A stretch of 64,000 bases of DNA from Roseateles toxinivorans (GCF_004362525.1 NZ_SNXS01000002.1:310001-374000); one strand, 5' to 3'; counted from the stretch's first letter, positions 52,864-64,000 are shown. Program-made: numbers and translations. Notes: a model not told the origin generated them from the letters alone.

Positions 52864-54003
52864 ATGAATCAAGCATTCAAGATCACCGCGCTGGCACTGG
52901 CCACGCTGGCCGCCGGCAGCAGCCACGCACAGGAGGTCGTCAAGATCGGCCACGTCGGCCCGACCAGCGGCGCCATCGCCCACCTGGGCAAGGACAACGA
53001 GCTGGGCGCCCGCCTGGCGATCCAGGAGCTCAACGCCAAGGGCGTCGTCATCGGCGGCAAGAAGGTCAGGCTGGAGCTGCTGGGCGAAGACGATGCCGGC
53101 GACCCCAAGCAGGGCACGCAGGCGGCGCAGAAGCTGGTGGACTCCAAGGTCAATGGCGTGGTCGGCCATCTGAACTCGGGCACGTCGATTCCGGCGTCCA
53201 AGGTCTATGCCGATGCCGGCATTCCACAGATCTCGCCGTCCAGCACCAACCCCAAGTTCACCCGCAACGGCTACAAGACGACGTTCCGCGTCGTCGCCGA
53301 TGACGTGCACCTGGGTGGCACGCTGGGCCGCTACGCCGCCAAGGACCTGAAGGGCCAGGCGATCGCCATCGTCGACGACCGCACCGCCTATGGCCAGGGC
53401 GTGGCCGATGAGTTCGAGAAGGGCGCCAAGGCCGCCGGCGGCAAGATCGTGGGCCGCGAGTTCACCAATGACAAGGCCACCGACTTCAGCGCCATCCTGA
53501 CCAGCCTGAAGGCCAAGAAGCCCGATGTGGTGTTCTTCGGCGGCATGGACGCGGTGGCCGGGCCGATGCTGCGCCAGATGAAGGCGCTGGGCCTGAACGT
53601 CAAGCTGGTCGGCGGCGACGGCATCTGCACCGCCGAGCTGCCCAAGCTGGCGGCCGGTACGATGGACGACGGCCAGGTCTTCTGCGCCGAGGCCGGCGGT
53701 GTGGACGGTGCCCAGAAGCAGGCGATGGAGGACTTCAAGGCCCGCTTCAAGGCCTCGACCAAGCTCGATGTGCAGGTCTATGCGCCCTACTCGTACGACG
53801 CGGTAGGTGTGCTCGTCGCGGCCATGGTCAAGGCCGGCTCGGCCGATCCGGCCAAGTACCTGCCGGTGCTGGCCAAGACCGAGGGCTACAAGGGCGTGAC
53901 CGGCAACATCTCGTTCGATGCCAAGGGCGATATCAGGAACGGCGCGCTGACCCTGTACACCTACAAGGGCGGCAGCCGCGAGTCGCTGGCGGTGGTGCGC
54001 TGA
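52864..54003 (+). CDS. Branched-chain amino-acid-type ABC substrate-binding protein (LivK family)
   Basis: A 379-residue periplasmic protein with a signal peptide (cleavage near residue 22). It has the LivK-type start VKIGHVGPTSGAIAHLGKDNEL, DDAGDPKQGTQAAQKLV and AIVDDRTAYGQGVADEF. These proteins bind amino acids, amides or aromatic acids. The permease and ATPase genes are not in the window, so it must use a transporter encoded elsewhere. Last gene of the kynureninase operon. Confidence 0.9.
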   Translation: MNQAFKITALALATLAAGSSHAQEVVKIGHVGPTSGAIAHLGKDNELGARLAIQELNAKGVVIGGKKVRLELLGEDDAGDPKQGTQAAQKLVDSKVNGVVGHLNSGTSIPASKVYADAGIPQISPSSTNPKFTRNGYKTTFRVVADDVHLGGTLGRYAAKDLKGQAIAIVDDRTAYGQGVADEFEKGAKAAGGKIVGREFTNDKATDFSAILTSLKAKKPDVVFFGGMDAVAGPMLRQMKALGLNVKLVGGDGICTAELPKLAAGTMDDGQVFCAEAGGVDGAQKQAMEDFKARFKASTKLDVQVYAPYSYDAVGVLVAAMVKAGSADPAKYLPVLAKTEGYKGVTGNISFDAKGDIRNGALTLYTYKGGSRESLAVVR

Positions 54004-54010
54004 ACGCGCG

Positions 54011-54034
54011 GGCGCCCTGCTCCTGCAGGGCGCC
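54011..54034 (+). terminator. Hairpin terminator after the LivK-type gene
   Basis: A perfect 9-bp stem (GGCGCCCTG, 54011-54019; CAGGGCGCC, 54026-54034) with a CTCCTG loop, 8 bp after the stop and just before the convergent PEP-CTERM gene end. Only a short T-poor tail follows, so termination may be imperfect or bidirectional. Confidence 0.6.
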
Positions 54035-54042
54035 TTGCTACT

Positions 54043-54723
54043 TCAGTTCGAGCGGCGGCGTGCCACGGCGCCCAGGCCCAGCAGGCCCAGGGCCATCAGC
54101 GCGTAGGTGCCGGGCTCGGGCACTGGCGGGGGCGCGATGCCATAGGTGCCGACGGTGAAGCCGTTCCAGTTTTCATTCGTCAGGCTGCTCCAGGTGATGG
54201 ATGAGACCGCGCCGGTGAAGCGGATCACGCCATGGGGCTCGCCCGAGCCATTGAGCTGGAACTGGCCGCCGCCCAGATCGACCTTGCTCAGCGAGCCGCA
54301 GCCCCAGTAGCCGCAGCCGGTGCTGACGATCTCGAAGTCGGAGTCGAACTTGTAGCCGTTGCCGTTGAGGCTGACGACGGCGAAGAACAGATTGTCGACC
54401 GGCTTGGAGAAGGTCAGCGTCTTGGCCGAGGCCAGCGACAGCGCGATCATCTCGGCCGGCGTCGGCGCGTTGTCGACCAGCGCGCTCAGATAGGGGCCGG
54501 TCGGGCTGAAGAAGTCGGTGCCGACGCCGGTCTGGATGAAGGCGACCTCGCCAACATAGCCGATGTCCACACTGCCGGAAATCGTGTTGAAGGTGCCGGC
54601 CGCGCTACCGCTGGCTCCGGCGACGCCGGAGGTCCAGTCGGCCCAGTTGACCGGCAGGGCCTGGGCCGAGCCCAGCAGGGAGGCCAGGGCCAGCGCGACT
54701 GGGAATTGGTACTTGGTGGGCAT
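54043..54723 (-). CDS. PEP-CTERM sorting domain protein
   Basis: A 226-residue exported protein. The signal peptide is cleaved near AQA (22). The C-terminal tripartite sorting signal is clear: VPEPGTYALMALGLLGLGAV, then basic ARRRSN. Exosortase/PEP-CTERM systems process such proteins during exopolysaccharide-linked export in betaproteobacteria. The mature domain has two cysteines in STGCGYWGCGSL and no known fold. The start at 54723 was preferred to 54738. Confidence 0.88.
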   Translation of the reverse strand: MPTKYQFPVALALASLLGSAQALPVNWADWTSGVAGASGSAAGTFNTISGSVDIGYVGEVAFIQTGVGTDFFSPTGPYLSALVDNAPTPAEMIALSLASAKTLTFSKPVDNLFFAVVSLNGNGYKFDSDFEIVSTGCGYWGCGSLSKVDLGGGQFQLNGSGEPHGVIRFTGAVSSITWSSLTNENWNGFTVGTYGIAPPPVPEPGTYALMALGLLGLGAVARRRSN

Positions 54724-54814
54724 ATCGGTCTCCGGCATTGTGCAGGAGAGCAAGTTAGGCCGCTTCCGGCCCGCTGTCACTCCCGCGAATCCGGGGGCTG
54801 CAGGGTCGGCGCGC

Positions 54815-55411
54815 TCAATGACCCTCGAACGACACCAGGGTGAACAGCGGCAGGCCGCTGGCGCGCAGCTTGTCGGAGCCGCCCAGTTCGGGCAGATCGA
54901 CGATGCAGGCACCTTCTATGACCTCGGCGCCCAGGCGCTGCAAGAGCTTGCGGCCGGCCATCATCGTGCCGCCGGTGGCGATCAGGTCATCGATCAGCAC
55001 CACGCGGTCGCCGGGCTTGACGGCGTCGGTGTGGATCTCGACGGTGGCGCTGCCGTACTCCAGCTCGTAGGTTTCTTCGACGGTGGTGAAGGGCAGCTTG
55101 CCCTTCTTGCGTATCGGCACGAAGCCGACATTCAGCTCGTAGGCCAGCACCGAACCGATGATGAAGCCGCGTGCATCCAGGCCGGCAATGGCCGTCGGCT
55201 TGGCGTCGAAGTAGCGGTGCACGAACATGTCGATCAGGACACGGAACACCTTGGGGTTGGACAACAGCGGCGTGATATCACGGAACTGCACCCCCGGCGC
55301 CGGCCAGTCGGGCACGGTGCGGATATGGTGCTTGATATAGGCCCCGGGGTGGGCGATGGCGTCCGGCGCGCTCAGGGCAGCGGCGCCGGTGGAGGGGTCG
55401 TTACGGTTCAT
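54815..55411 (-). CDS. apt: Adenine phosphoribosyltransferase
   Basis: A 198-residue purine salvage enzyme converting adenine and PRPP to AMP. It has [29 protein letters not shown] and the PRPP-binding loop [17 protein letters not shown]. The N-terminus is slightly longer than in E. coli. An ATG at 55423 is also in frame. The gene follows the acyl-CoA dehydrogenase by about 60 bp on the same strand but is functionally unrelated. Confidence 0.93.
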   Translation of the reverse strand: MNRNDPSTGAAALSAPDAIAHPGAYIKHHIRTVPDWPAPGVQFRDITPLLSNPKVFRVLIDMFVHRYFDAKPTAIAGLDARGFIIGSVLAYELNVGFVPIRKKGKLPFTTVEETYELEYGSATVEIHTDAVKPGDRVVLIDDLIATGGTMMAGRKLLQRLGAEVIEGACIVDLPELGGSDKLRASGLPLFTLVSFEGH

Positions 55412-55473
55412 GGGGCGAATCATGCCCTGAACCGGGGGCACAGCGCTAGGGCCGCCCCCCAGATCAATGAAGA

Positions 55474-56739
<1,266 letters not shown>

Positions 56740-56791
56740 CTTGTGTCCTTGCAAGGCGCGTGGCCTGGGGGTGAGTGGGTGCGGGCGACGG

Positions 56792-57526
56792 TCAACGCTC
56801 GCTGCGGTACTGCAGATACTGGGCGAGCAACGCTTCCATCGTGGTGTGGCGCGTATGCGTGTGCAGCGGATGCTGGGGCGAGAAATTGACGACGCGCACC
56901 AGCCAGTCGGCCGGCGCCTCGCCGACATCGAGCACATTGATGCAGGCCGGCGCCTGCACCAGGCTGCCCAGCATCATCCGGCCGCCACCGCTCATCGCGT
57001 GCGACAGCACGGCGGCATTGACCACGCCATGCAGCACCAGCAGCGCGCTGTCCCAGTCGGTCTGCGCGCGCAGCTTGCTGATGGCCGGCAGCACGCGGTC
57101 CAGCAGTTCGGCGATCGATTCGCCATTCAGGAATCGTTGGTCCTCGCGCAGCAGGCCATGGCTGAGGCCGTTGAAGGCCTGCTGGATCTGCTCGCGGGGG
57201 ATATCGGCCAGGCGCCCGCCGCGTATCTCCTGCAGCTCGGGCCAGATCTCGGGCGTCAAGGTCTCGGCCAGACCGGCGTGCTCCAGTACCAGCGCCGCCG
57301 TCTGCACCGTGCGCGGCAGGCCGCTGACGATGACGCGATCAAAGCGCACGCCGTCCTGCTTGAACTGCAAACCGGCGGCGATCGCCTGCGCCCGGCCCTC
57401 CTCGTTCAGCGGCACTTCCTCGGGCAACACCGGCCGGCCGGTGGCATCGAAGTAGGTGACGGCGCCATGGCGCATCAGGTAGATGCGGCGCCGCGGGGCT
57501 TTGGAGTCGGTGGGTGAAGAAGACAT
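56792..57526 (-). CDS. Histidine phosphatase family protein
   Basis: A 244-residue phosphoglycerate-mutase-like phosphatase. The catalytic RHG is in [13 protein letters not shown] (H20), supported by [11 protein letters not shown] (Arg) and [12 protein letters not shown] (second His). It removes phosphate from an unidentified small molecule. It is encoded directly upstream of the acyl-CoA dehydrogenase on the same strand, a pairing common in Burkholderiales. Confidence 0.88.
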   Translation of the reverse strand: MSSSPTDSKAPRRRIYLMRHGAVTYFDATGRPVLPEEVPLNEEGRAQAIAAGLQFKQDGVRFDRVIVSGLPRTVQTAALVLEHAGLAETLTPEIWPELQEIRGGRLADIPREQIQQAFNGLSHGLLREDQRFLNGESIAELLDRVLPAISKLRAQTDWDSALLVLHGVVNAAVLSHAMSGGGRMMLGSLVQAPACINVLDVGEAPADWLVRVVNFSPQHPLHTHTRHTTMEALLAQYLQYRSER

Positions 57527-57619
57527 GGTGGCGTGAAGCTCTGTGCGCAGTGTGGGCCATGCGCGCCGCTGCGGGTGTCACCCAGGCGGCACCGGGCATC
57601 AAGTTTTCTCTCGCCGGGC

Positions 57620-59617
57620 TCAGCCTTTGAGCAGCTTGTCCTCTGCCAAGGCCAGCGCCTCCGGCTGACCCGACAGCACCAGCGTGTCGCCACCACCGAG
57701 CACCAGCGCATCGGTGGCCTGCAGCACCGCGCCATTGGCGCGCCGCACCGAGACCACGGCCACGCCCACCGCGTGCAGTGCCAGGGCCAAGAGCGGCTCG
57801 CCGGCATGGGCGCTGGCCACGGGCAGGGTGACGCTGAGCAGGCGGGCCTGCTGGCGTTCCTCGCCGGTGTCGTCATCGGCGCCATGAAAATACCCGCGCA
57901 GCAGGCCGTAGCGCGCATCGCGGGCATCGCGGGTCAGGCGGATCACGCGGCGCATGGGCACGCCGACCAGGGCCAGCGCGTGGCTGGCCAGCATCAGTGA
58001 GCCCTCGATGGCCTCGGGCACGACCTCGGTGGCGCCGGCGGCGCGCAGGCGCTCCAGATCGGTGTCGTCGATGGTCCTCACGACCACCGGCACCTGCGGC
58101 GCATGCTCGCCGACCAGCTTCAGTATCTTCAAGGCCGAGGCCGTGTCGGGATAGCTGACCACCACCGCGCTGGCCCGCGCCAGGCCGGCAGCCATCAGGC
58201 TTTGCAGCCGGGCGGCGTCACCGAACACGACGCTCTGGCCGGCGGCGGCGGCCTGGCGCACGCGGTCGGGGTCCAGGTCCAGCGCCATATAGGGGATGTG
58301 CTCGCCCTCCAGCAGCCGCGCCAGGTTCTGCCCGCTGCGGCCATAGCCGCAGATGATGACGTGGGCCTGGGCCTTGATCGATTTCTTGGCGATGGTGGTC
58401 AGCGCCACCGACTGCATCAGCCAGTCGGTGCTGGACAGGCGCATCACGATGCGGTTGCTGTACATGATCAGGAAGGGCGTGGCCAGCATCGACAGCACCA
58501 TGCTGGCCAGCACCGGGCTGACCCAATGCGGCGCGATCAACTTGTTGTCCAGGCCCAGGGTCAGGAGCACGAAGCCGAACTCGCCGGCCTGGGCCAGATA
58601 GAGGCCGGTGCGTATGGCCACGCCCGGCTGCGCGCCGAAGATCCGCGCCAGACCGGCGATCAGCACCGCCTTGGCCACGATGGGCAGGCTGGTGAGCAGC
58701 AGCACCAGCAGCCAGTTGTCCATCACCGGCCGCCAGTCCAGCCGCATGCCTATGGTGATGAAGAACAGACCCAGCAGCACATCGTGGAAGGGCCGGATAT
58801 CGGTCTCGACCTGGTGCTTGTACTCGGTCTCGGCGATCAGCATGCCGGCGATGAAGGCGCCCAGCGCCAGCGACAGGCCGGCCAGCTCGGTCAGCCAGGC
58901 CAGACCCAACGTGACCAGCAGCAGGTTGAGGATGAACAGCTCCTCGGTCTTGCGCCGCGCCACCAGGGTCAGCCACCAGCGCATCGCCTTCTGCCCACCG
59001 ACCAGCAGCACGCCCAGCAGCACCACCGCCTTGACACCGGCCCACAGCAGCGAGGTGGCCAGCGCCTCGCCGCTGGAGTTCAGCGCCGGTATCAGCACCA
59101 GGAGCGGCACCACGGCCAAGTCCTGGAACAGCAGCACGCCCATCACTCGCTTGCCGTGTTCGCTCTCCAGCTCCAGCCGCTCGGCCATCAGCTTGACGAC
59201 GATGGCCGTGCTGCTCATCGCCATCGCCGCGCCCAGCACCAGGGCGCCCTGCCATTGCAGCTCCCAGGCCTGGCCCAGCCAGGCAAAGGCGAGAATCAGC
59301 AGGACGTTGCCGGCGATGGCGCCGCAGACCGTCAGCAGCACCTGCATCAGGCCGAGGCCGAACACCAGCTGGCGCATGCTGTAGAGCTTGGGCAGATTGA
59401 ACTCCAGCCCGATCACGAACATCAGGAACACGACACCGAACTCGGCCAGATGGTTCATGCCGGTCGAGTCGCCGGCCAGGGCCAGCGCGTTCGGACCAAT
59501 CAGCACGCCCACCGCCAGATAGCCCAGCATCGCCGGCAGCTTCAGCAGTCGGCAGACGACCACGCCCAGCACCGCAGCGATCAGATACAACAGGGCCAGT
59601 TCGAGGGACGTCACCAT
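57620..59617 (-). CDS. Kef-type monovalent cation:proton antiporter (CPA2)
   Basis: A 665-residue inner-membrane protein. About twelve transmembrane segments occupy residues 1-395 (for example MLGYLAVGVLIGPNALALAG, FGVVFLMFVIGLEF). A RCK/TrkA-N NAD-binding domain follows (HVIICGYGRSGQNLARLL, near 410), and a TrkA-C domain closes the protein. It is expected to export K+ or Na+ in exchange for protons and to respond to NAD(H) or glutathione adducts, like KefB/KefC/YbaL. It stands alone. Confidence 0.92.
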   Translation of the reverse strand: MVTSLELALLYLIAAVLGVVVCRLLKLPAMLGYLAVGVLIGPNALALAGDSTGMNHLAEFGVVFLMFVIGLEFNLPKLYSMRQLVFGLGLMQVLLTVCGAIAGNVLLILAFAWLGQAWELQWQGALVLGAAMAMSSTAIVVKLMAERLELESEHGKRVMGVLLFQDLAVVPLLVLIPALNSSGEALATSLLWAGVKAVVLLGVLLVGGQKAMRWWLTLVARRKTEELFILNLLLVTLGLAWLTELAGLSLALGAFIAGMLIAETEYKHQVETDIRPFHDVLLGLFFITIGMRLDWRPVMDNWLLVLLLTSLPIVAKAVLIAGLARIFGAQPGVAIRTGLYLAQAGEFGFVLLTLGLDNKLIAPHWVSPVLASMVLSMLATPFLIMYSNRIVMRLSSTDWLMQSVALTTIAKKSIKAQAHVIICGYGRSGQNLARLLEGEHIPYMALDLDPDRVRQAAAAGQSVVFGDAARLQSLMAAGLARASAVVVSYPDTASALKILKLVGEHAPQVPVVVRTIDDTDLERLRAAGATEVVPEAIEGSLMLASHALALVGVPMRRVIRLTRDARDARYGLLRGYFHGADDDTGEERQQARLLSVTLPVASAHAGEPLLALALHAVGVAVVSVRRANGAVLQATDALVLGGGDTLVLSGQPEALALAEDKLLKG

Positions 59618-59641
59618 GGGCCCGATGGTAACCAGCCCCGC

Positions 59642-61558
59642 TCAGGGCGGCGCGCTGGCGGCGGCGGGAGGTGTGCCGATGTGGGTGTCGAGGAAGCGGA
59701 TCAGCGCGGCGTCGAACTTGTACAGATTACGCAGCAGCCGGATGCTGTGGCCCTCGTTCTCCAGCTCCAGCCATTCGTAGGGCTTCTTGTGGAGATCCAG
59801 CGCCTTCATCATCCGCTGGCTGTGGCCGACGGGCACGCGCCTGTCGCGATCGCCATGGGCGATCAGCAATGGCGCCTGGATGCGCTGCGCATGCTTCAGT
59901 GGCGAGACCTGGTCCAGCCGCGCCGGGTCCTGCACGCCGAGGTGAAAGCGCATCAGCTCCCGCGAGGCCTTGTCGGCGTTGGTGTCGGACCAGTCGGTCA
60001 GCCGCTCGCCGATGTCGGAGACGCCCGACAGCGTGACGGCGCAGCGATAGAGCTGCGGCGTCTTGATCAGCCCCCACAGTGCCGCATAGCCGCCATAGCT
60101 GGCGCCGTAGATGCAGATGCGCCGGGGGTCGGCAATACCCTGGCTTATCAGGTGCTCCACGCCGGCGCTGATGTCGTCCTGCATGGCCAGGCCCCACTGG
60201 CCGTTGCCGGCCTGCTCGAAGCTCTTGCCGAAGCCGGCCGAGCCGCGGAACTGCGGCTGGAACACCACATAGCCGCGCGTGGCCAGCAGCTGCACTTCGG
60301 CATTCCAGCCCCAGTGGTCGCGCGCCGCAGGGCCGCCATGCACCACGACCACCATGGGCCGGGGCCCAGCCGCGCCGGCGGGGCGCGTCAGATAGGCCGG
60401 GATGCTCAGCCCGTCGGGGGCGGCGTAGCGGATCACCTCCATCGGCCGCATCTGCGCCGGCTGGATCTGCGGCGCGGCCTCCAGCAGCAGGCGCATGCCC
60501 ATCGTGCGGCTGTCCAGCAGAAACCAGCGCCCGGGGTCGACATCGGCATAGGAGAACACCAGCACGCGGCCCTGGGGGTCGCCGCTGAGCTGGTTCACGT
60601 GGCCGGGCATGGCCTCGTCGACCGCCTTTTGCAGCCCGGCCCAGCGGCCGTTGAACCAGTGTCGCTGCGGCTTCATGCCGTGGGTGACCACACTTTCGTA
60701 CTGGCCGGACTGCAGCTCATCCAGCACGTAAAGGTCTTCGGTCGGATGGCCGGCCAGCATCTCGCCCAGCTTGCCTTGCACCGGGTCATAGGCGAATACG
60801 GCATAGGTCTCGCGGCCCTGGCGCGACAGCACGATCAGCCGGTTGTCGGCAGTCTCGGCGGCCAGCGGCCGCCAGGTGTCATCGGTGACCTTGAAGTCGA
60901 GCAGCTTCTCCCAGCGCTCGGTCAGCGGCGAGCGATACCAGTGCGACAGCTGGGCGGTGTCGGCCCAGAAGCCGGCGCTGGACATCGTCACCGCGCGCAA
61001 CTCGCCCTGCTCGTCGAAGGCCCAGCGCGTGGGCTTGCCCGACATCGGCACGCTCAGCCTTTGACGGCGGCCGGTGCGGGCGTCGACCCGGGCCACCTCC
61101 TCATGGTCCTCGTCCTCGAACACCAGCACCAGCGGCGATTCCGGCTCATTGGCCAAGGCCTTGCCGATCACCGCGGCGCCGAGCCGCCGGACCAGCTTGC
61201 CGTCAAGGTCGCGTGCCTCGGCTTCCAGGCCGTAGTCGATGGCCATCAGCTCGCTGTTGATCCAGCGTACCTGTCGGGGCTCTTTGTAGTAGCGGGAGCT
61301 GCCGTAGTTGGCCCATCGGCCGCTGTCCACCCGCCGCCGTTTGAGGCTCTCGGTATCGATCAGGGTCAGCCCGCCTACGCCTTCGGTGGCGATGGCTGCC
61401 ACATACCGTCCATCCGGCGAGATCGCCGCCTGCAGCACTCTCGGCGGCATGACCGCCATTGACAGCGACAGCGGCTCATCGGCCGCGCGGGCCGCGCCTA
61501 CAGCGCACATGAGTATCGAGACGAGCGCAGCGAATGCGCCTCGGGTCTTGCGAAGCAT
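59642..61558 (-). CDS. S9 family peptidase (prolyl oligopeptidase type), exported
   Basis: A 638-residue protein with a signal peptide (ending near AARA, residue 25), an N-terminal beta-propeller and a C-terminal alpha/beta hydrolase domain. The catalytic triad is S487 (YGASYGGYAALW), D572 (HGDRDRRVP) and H604 (NEGHSIR). It would cleave oligopeptides in the periplasm or outside. It ends 24 bp downstream of the antiporter start. No regulatory site was recognised. Confidence 0.92.
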   Translation of the reverse strand: MLRKTRGAFAALVSILMCAVGAARAADEPLSLSMAVMPPRVLQAAISPDGRYVAAIATEGVGGLTLIDTESLKRRRVDSGRWANYGSSRYYKEPRQVRWINSELMAIDYGLEAEARDLDGKLVRRLGAAVIGKALANEPESPLVLVFEDEDHEEVARVDARTGRRQRLSVPMSGKPTRWAFDEQGELRAVTMSSAGFWADTAQLSHWYRSPLTERWEKLLDFKVTDDTWRPLAAETADNRLIVLSRQGRETYAVFAYDPVQGKLGEMLAGHPTEDLYVLDELQSGQYESVVTHGMKPQRHWFNGRWAGLQKAVDEAMPGHVNQLSGDPQGRVLVFSYADVDPGRWFLLDSRTMGMRLLLEAAPQIQPAQMRPMEVIRYAAPDGLSIPAYLTRPAGAAGPRPMVVVVHGGPAARDHWGWNAEVQLLATRGYVVFQPQFRGSAGFGKSFEQAGNGQWGLAMQDDISAGVEHLISQGIADPRRICIYGASYGGYAALWGLIKTPQLYRCAVTLSGVSDIGERLTDWSDTNADKASRELMRFHLGVQDPARLDQVSPLKHAQRIQAPLLIAHGDRDRRVPVGHSQRMMKALDLHKKPYEWLELENEGHSIRLLRNLYKFDAALIRFLDTHIGTPPAAASAPP

Positions 61559-61814
61559 GGAACACCTCCCCCTTGCCGGACTTCTTTGATCCGTGAAAGC
61601 TGCCCCGATTATGTCGGGCCGGCGCAGGGGGCTTGGCGTGACTTCAGGGCGGCGCGCTGCCCAACGGGGGCGGGGGCCTGCTTATTCCGCGGACCGCAAA
61701 AGAAAGGCCTTGGCCCGATCCGGATTGACGCCAGTCAACGCCGCTGCGATGGCACGGGCCTAAGGTGCCCATACCCATGACCCGTCGGCCAAGGGTGATC
61801 CCGGAGGACATTCC

Positions 61815-62795
61815 ATGAGCACCGCCGCCACGCCGCCCGCCAGCGCTCCCGCCGCTCCGGCTCCCGACAGCACCGGCAAGCCGGGGCAGGCCGTGTTCGC
61901 GCTGCGGGTCGTCCGGGAAGACGGTTCGGAGTTTTCCGGCGAGCGACGATTCGACCCGACCCAGCAGGACGCCCGAGACATCGTCTTCGATCTGCAACTG
62001 CGCGAGGGCGGCCCGCAGCCCACCAAGGACGAGATGGATCTGTATGCCGCTATCGGCCGCGTGCATGACGTGCTGACCGAGCTCTATCCCTCGTCGGCGG
62101 ATGGCAGCGAGAAGCGCTTCCGGCAGCACTTCGTCAGCCTCTTCTACCTGGCCCGGTTGGCGCTCGAAGGCGACAGCCTTGACCGTGGCAAGACCCGCGG
62201 TGGACGTCTCGCAGTGGAGCTGGCGCGCAACGAGCTCAAGCGGATCGAGGACGAGTTGATCGATGACGAGGAGGGGCGCATCAAGAACCAGCATCTGCGC
62301 GAACTGGCGCTCTGGGGTACCCGGTTCTCCGTGCCTCTTGCTCTGGCCTATCTGCTGCTGCAGACGAGCCGGTCGGGTGACCTGCTGCACCGCCTGCTGA
62401 GTTCGCTGCAGATCTATCCGTCGGTGATGGCTAACTATCTGGTGCTTTGGGTGGGCTGCTTCGTCGGCGTGGGCCTGTCCTACGCCTACCGCAAACCCCG
62501 TCTGGCGCTGGAGGACTTGGTCAGGCTGGACGCCGACCGCCTGAACGTGCCGACGCGACTGGCCCTGGCCGGCCTGTCCACCATGCTGCTGGTCATGCTC
62601 AGTGCCTTCGGCGTGTTCGACATCACGATCGGCGCGTCAAGCAAGTTGTCCAGCCTGTCGGTCGATGGCCAGGGCTCGGCGATGCTGGCCTTTGCGGTTG
62701 GTGCCATCTGCGGCATCAGCGAGCTGGCCCTCTCGGGCGCCTTGAGCGGCAAACTCAAGAGCGTGATACCGGGCGGGAAGTCTGCGCCGCCTTGA
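61815..62795 (+). CDS. Uncharacterised membrane protein
   Basis: A 326-residue protein of unknown family. An Ala/Pro-rich N-terminus (1-25) leads to a soluble domain (about 26-160) with a charged helix (RLAVELARNELKRIEDELI). Four hydrophobic segments follow, near 174-190, 203-220, 255-275 and 290-305. The topology suggests a cytoplasmic domain anchored in the inner membrane. No catalytic motif is visible. The gene is separated by 256 bp from the S9 peptidase gene; that gap contains a weak TTGAC/GTCAA dyad at 61725-61738 but no gene. Confidence 0.72.
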   Translation: MSTAATPPASAPAAPAPDSTGKPGQAVFALRVVREDGSEFSGERRFDPTQQDARDIVFDLQLREGGPQPTKDEMDLYAAIGRVHDVLTELYPSSADGSEKRFRQHFVSLFYLARLALEGDSLDRGKTRGGRLAVELARNELKRIEDELIDDEEGRIKNQHLRELALWGTRFSVPLALAYLLLQTSRSGDLLHRLLSSLQIYPSVMANYLVLWVGCFVGVGLSYAYRKPRLALEDLVRLDADRLNVPTRLALAGLSTMLLVMLSAFGVFDITIGASSKLSSLSVDGQGSAMLAFAVGAICGISELALSGALSGKLKSVIPGGKSAPP

Positions 62796-62959
62796 GTATT
62801 GCTGCACGCGGCACCCGGCTTTGACTCAAGTCGGAGTGGCGATTGGGCACCTTATGCACAAGCCGCATAGCCGCATGTGAACACGGCTTTGGAAACGCTG
62901 GCATGCCGAACCCGGTTCGCGATACCGTTCGCGCCACCGAAAAGTTACGGAGCATTACA

Positions 62960-64000
62960 TGCCCAATCTGTCCTTCGTTTCCCCCACGCGCAACAGTCCC
63001 TGGGGCACCTATCTGTCTCAGATCGACGCCGTCGAGCCGTACCTCGGCCATCTGGCACGCTGGGTGGAAACGCTGCGCCGGCCCAAGCGCGCCCTGATAG
63101 TCGATGTGCCGATCGAACTCGACAACGGCACCATCGCCCACTATGAGGGCTACCGCGTCCAGCACAGCCTGACCCGCGGCCCGGGCAAGGGCGGCGTGCG
63201 CTACCACCCGGACGTCACGCTCGAAGAAGTGATGGCCCTGTCGGCCTGGATGACGATCAAGAACGCCGCGGTCAACCTGCCCTACGGCGGCGCCAAGGGT
63301 GGCATCCGGCTCGACCCGAAGCAGCTGTCGCTGAAGGAACTGGAAAAAGTTACACGCCGGTACACCAGCGAGATCGGCATCATCATCGGCCCGCAGCAGG
63401 ACATCCCGGCCCCCGACGTCAACACCAACGGCCAGATCATGGCCTGGATGATGGACACCTATTCGATGAACACCGGCGCCACGGCCACCGGCGTCGTCAC
63501 CGGCAAGCCGATCCCGCTGGGCGGCTCGCTGGGCCGTGTGCAGGCCACCGGCCGCGGCGTGTTCGTGATCGGCCGCGAGGCCATGCGCCGCCTCAACGTG
63601 CCGCTGGAAGGCGCCCGTGTGGCCGTGCAGGGCTTCGGCAACGTGGGCTCGATCGCAGCCAAGCTGTTCGCCGCCAATGGCGCGAAGATCGTGGCCGTGC
63701 AGGATCACACCGGCACGATCCTGAACCACTCGGGCATGGACATGCAGAACCTGCTCGACCATGTGGCCAGGACCGGCGGCGTCGGCGGCTTTGCCGGCGC
63801 CGACTCGATAGCCGACGAGAACTTCTGGGATGTGAAGAGCGACGTGTTGATCCCGGCCGCGCTGGAGGGGCAGATCACCGCCGAGCGCGCCCATCGCATC
63901 TCGACCCGCGTGGTGCTGGAAGGCGCCAACGGCCCGACCACCCCCGACGGCGACCAGGTGCTGGCCGACCGCGGCATCATCGTCGTGCCCGACGTGATCG
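62960..64000 (+). CDS. gdhA: Glutamate dehydrogenase (Glu/Leu/Phe/Val family), partial
   Basis: 347 codons are present with no stop, so the gene runs past the right edge. It shows [21 protein letters not shown], the catalytic lysine region [33 protein letters not shown] split by the loop, and the NAD(P)-binding motif [17 protein letters not shown]. It interconverts glutamate with 2-oxoglutarate plus ammonia. The ATG at 62960 follows GGAG (62950-62953). GlnK/uridylylation-type regulation cannot be seen. Confidence 0.93.

Noticed and set aside
58103-61462. Open frame of 1119 codons on the plus strand
   Set aside because: It is antisense to two well-supported genes (Kef-type antiporter and S9 peptidase) and crosses the gap between them. 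Its translation is low-complexity His/Gln/Arg/Ala without motifs, a usual artefact in GC-rich DNA.

Overview
The window looks like chromosome from a high-GC betaproteobacterium of the order Burkholderiales, probably near the Rubrivivax/Roseateles/Paucibacter group. This is inferred from the GC-rich codon use, two Burkholderia-type trimeric porins, a Cys-box intracellular PHA depolymerase, a PEP-CTERM protein and several FadR-, Lrp- and LysR-controlled catabolic clusters. I see no rRNA, tRNA, CRISPR array, prophage or intact insertion sequence. Both end genes run off the window: an FAD oxidoreductase at the left and glutamate dehydrogenase at the right.

Layout. 1-4684: amine or amino-acid catabolism (FAD oxidase, HAD-II hydrolase, aldehyde dehydrogenase, GNAT protein, GhrA-like reductase). 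4685-6855: a lower-GC islet with a two-gene cassette (unknown protein plus DUF1828/DUF1829 protein), then about 700 bp of non-coding sequence with a MITE-like inverted repeat. 6856-11633: class A penicillin-binding protein, two unrecognised exported proteins and a SnoaL-like protein. 11762-19414: a second nitrogen-compound module (class III aminotransferase, Lrp regulator, three-subunit HcnABC/opine-oxidase-type flavoenzyme, cupin, AraC protein, second HAD-II enzyme, M20 amidohydrolase). 19486-23509: small accessory and housekeeping genes.

23524-33647 and 38795-54003 are the most interesting part. They hold 3-hydroxyanthranilate dioxygenase, a molybdenum hydroxylase (large, medium and small subunits) with a DapA-family aldolase and an aspartate-dehydrogenase-like enzyme, CoxG, a porin, a FadR-type GntR regulator, VOC proteins, a D-2-hydroxyacid dehydrogenase, an FAH-family enzyme, a NitT/TauT-type ABC transporter, an alpha/beta hydrolase, a second DapA-family enzyme, RidA, a RutE-like reductase, a TauE/SafE exporter, kynureninase, a second porin, a periplasmic LVIVD propeller protein and a Liv-type binding protein. 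The perfect palindrome ATGTATACAT occurs in four intergenic regions, each between divergent genes of this set (31043, 33108, 39795, 48729). This suggests one GntR-controlled regulon for uptake and ring cleavage of a kynurenine-related or N-heteroaromatic compound. The gene set does not match one textbook pathway: no ACMS decarboxylase or aminomuconate-semialdehyde dehydrogenase was seen here.

Between the regulon blocks lie unrelated genes (mnmD, a ParA-like ATPase, transglutaminase, cupin, GST, phaZ). 54043-64000 is mostly housekeeping: PEP-CTERM protein, apt, acyl-CoA dehydrogenase, histidine phosphatase, Kef-type antiporter, S9 peptidase, a membrane protein and gdhA. All family names are from reading the sequence by eye; no database search was run.
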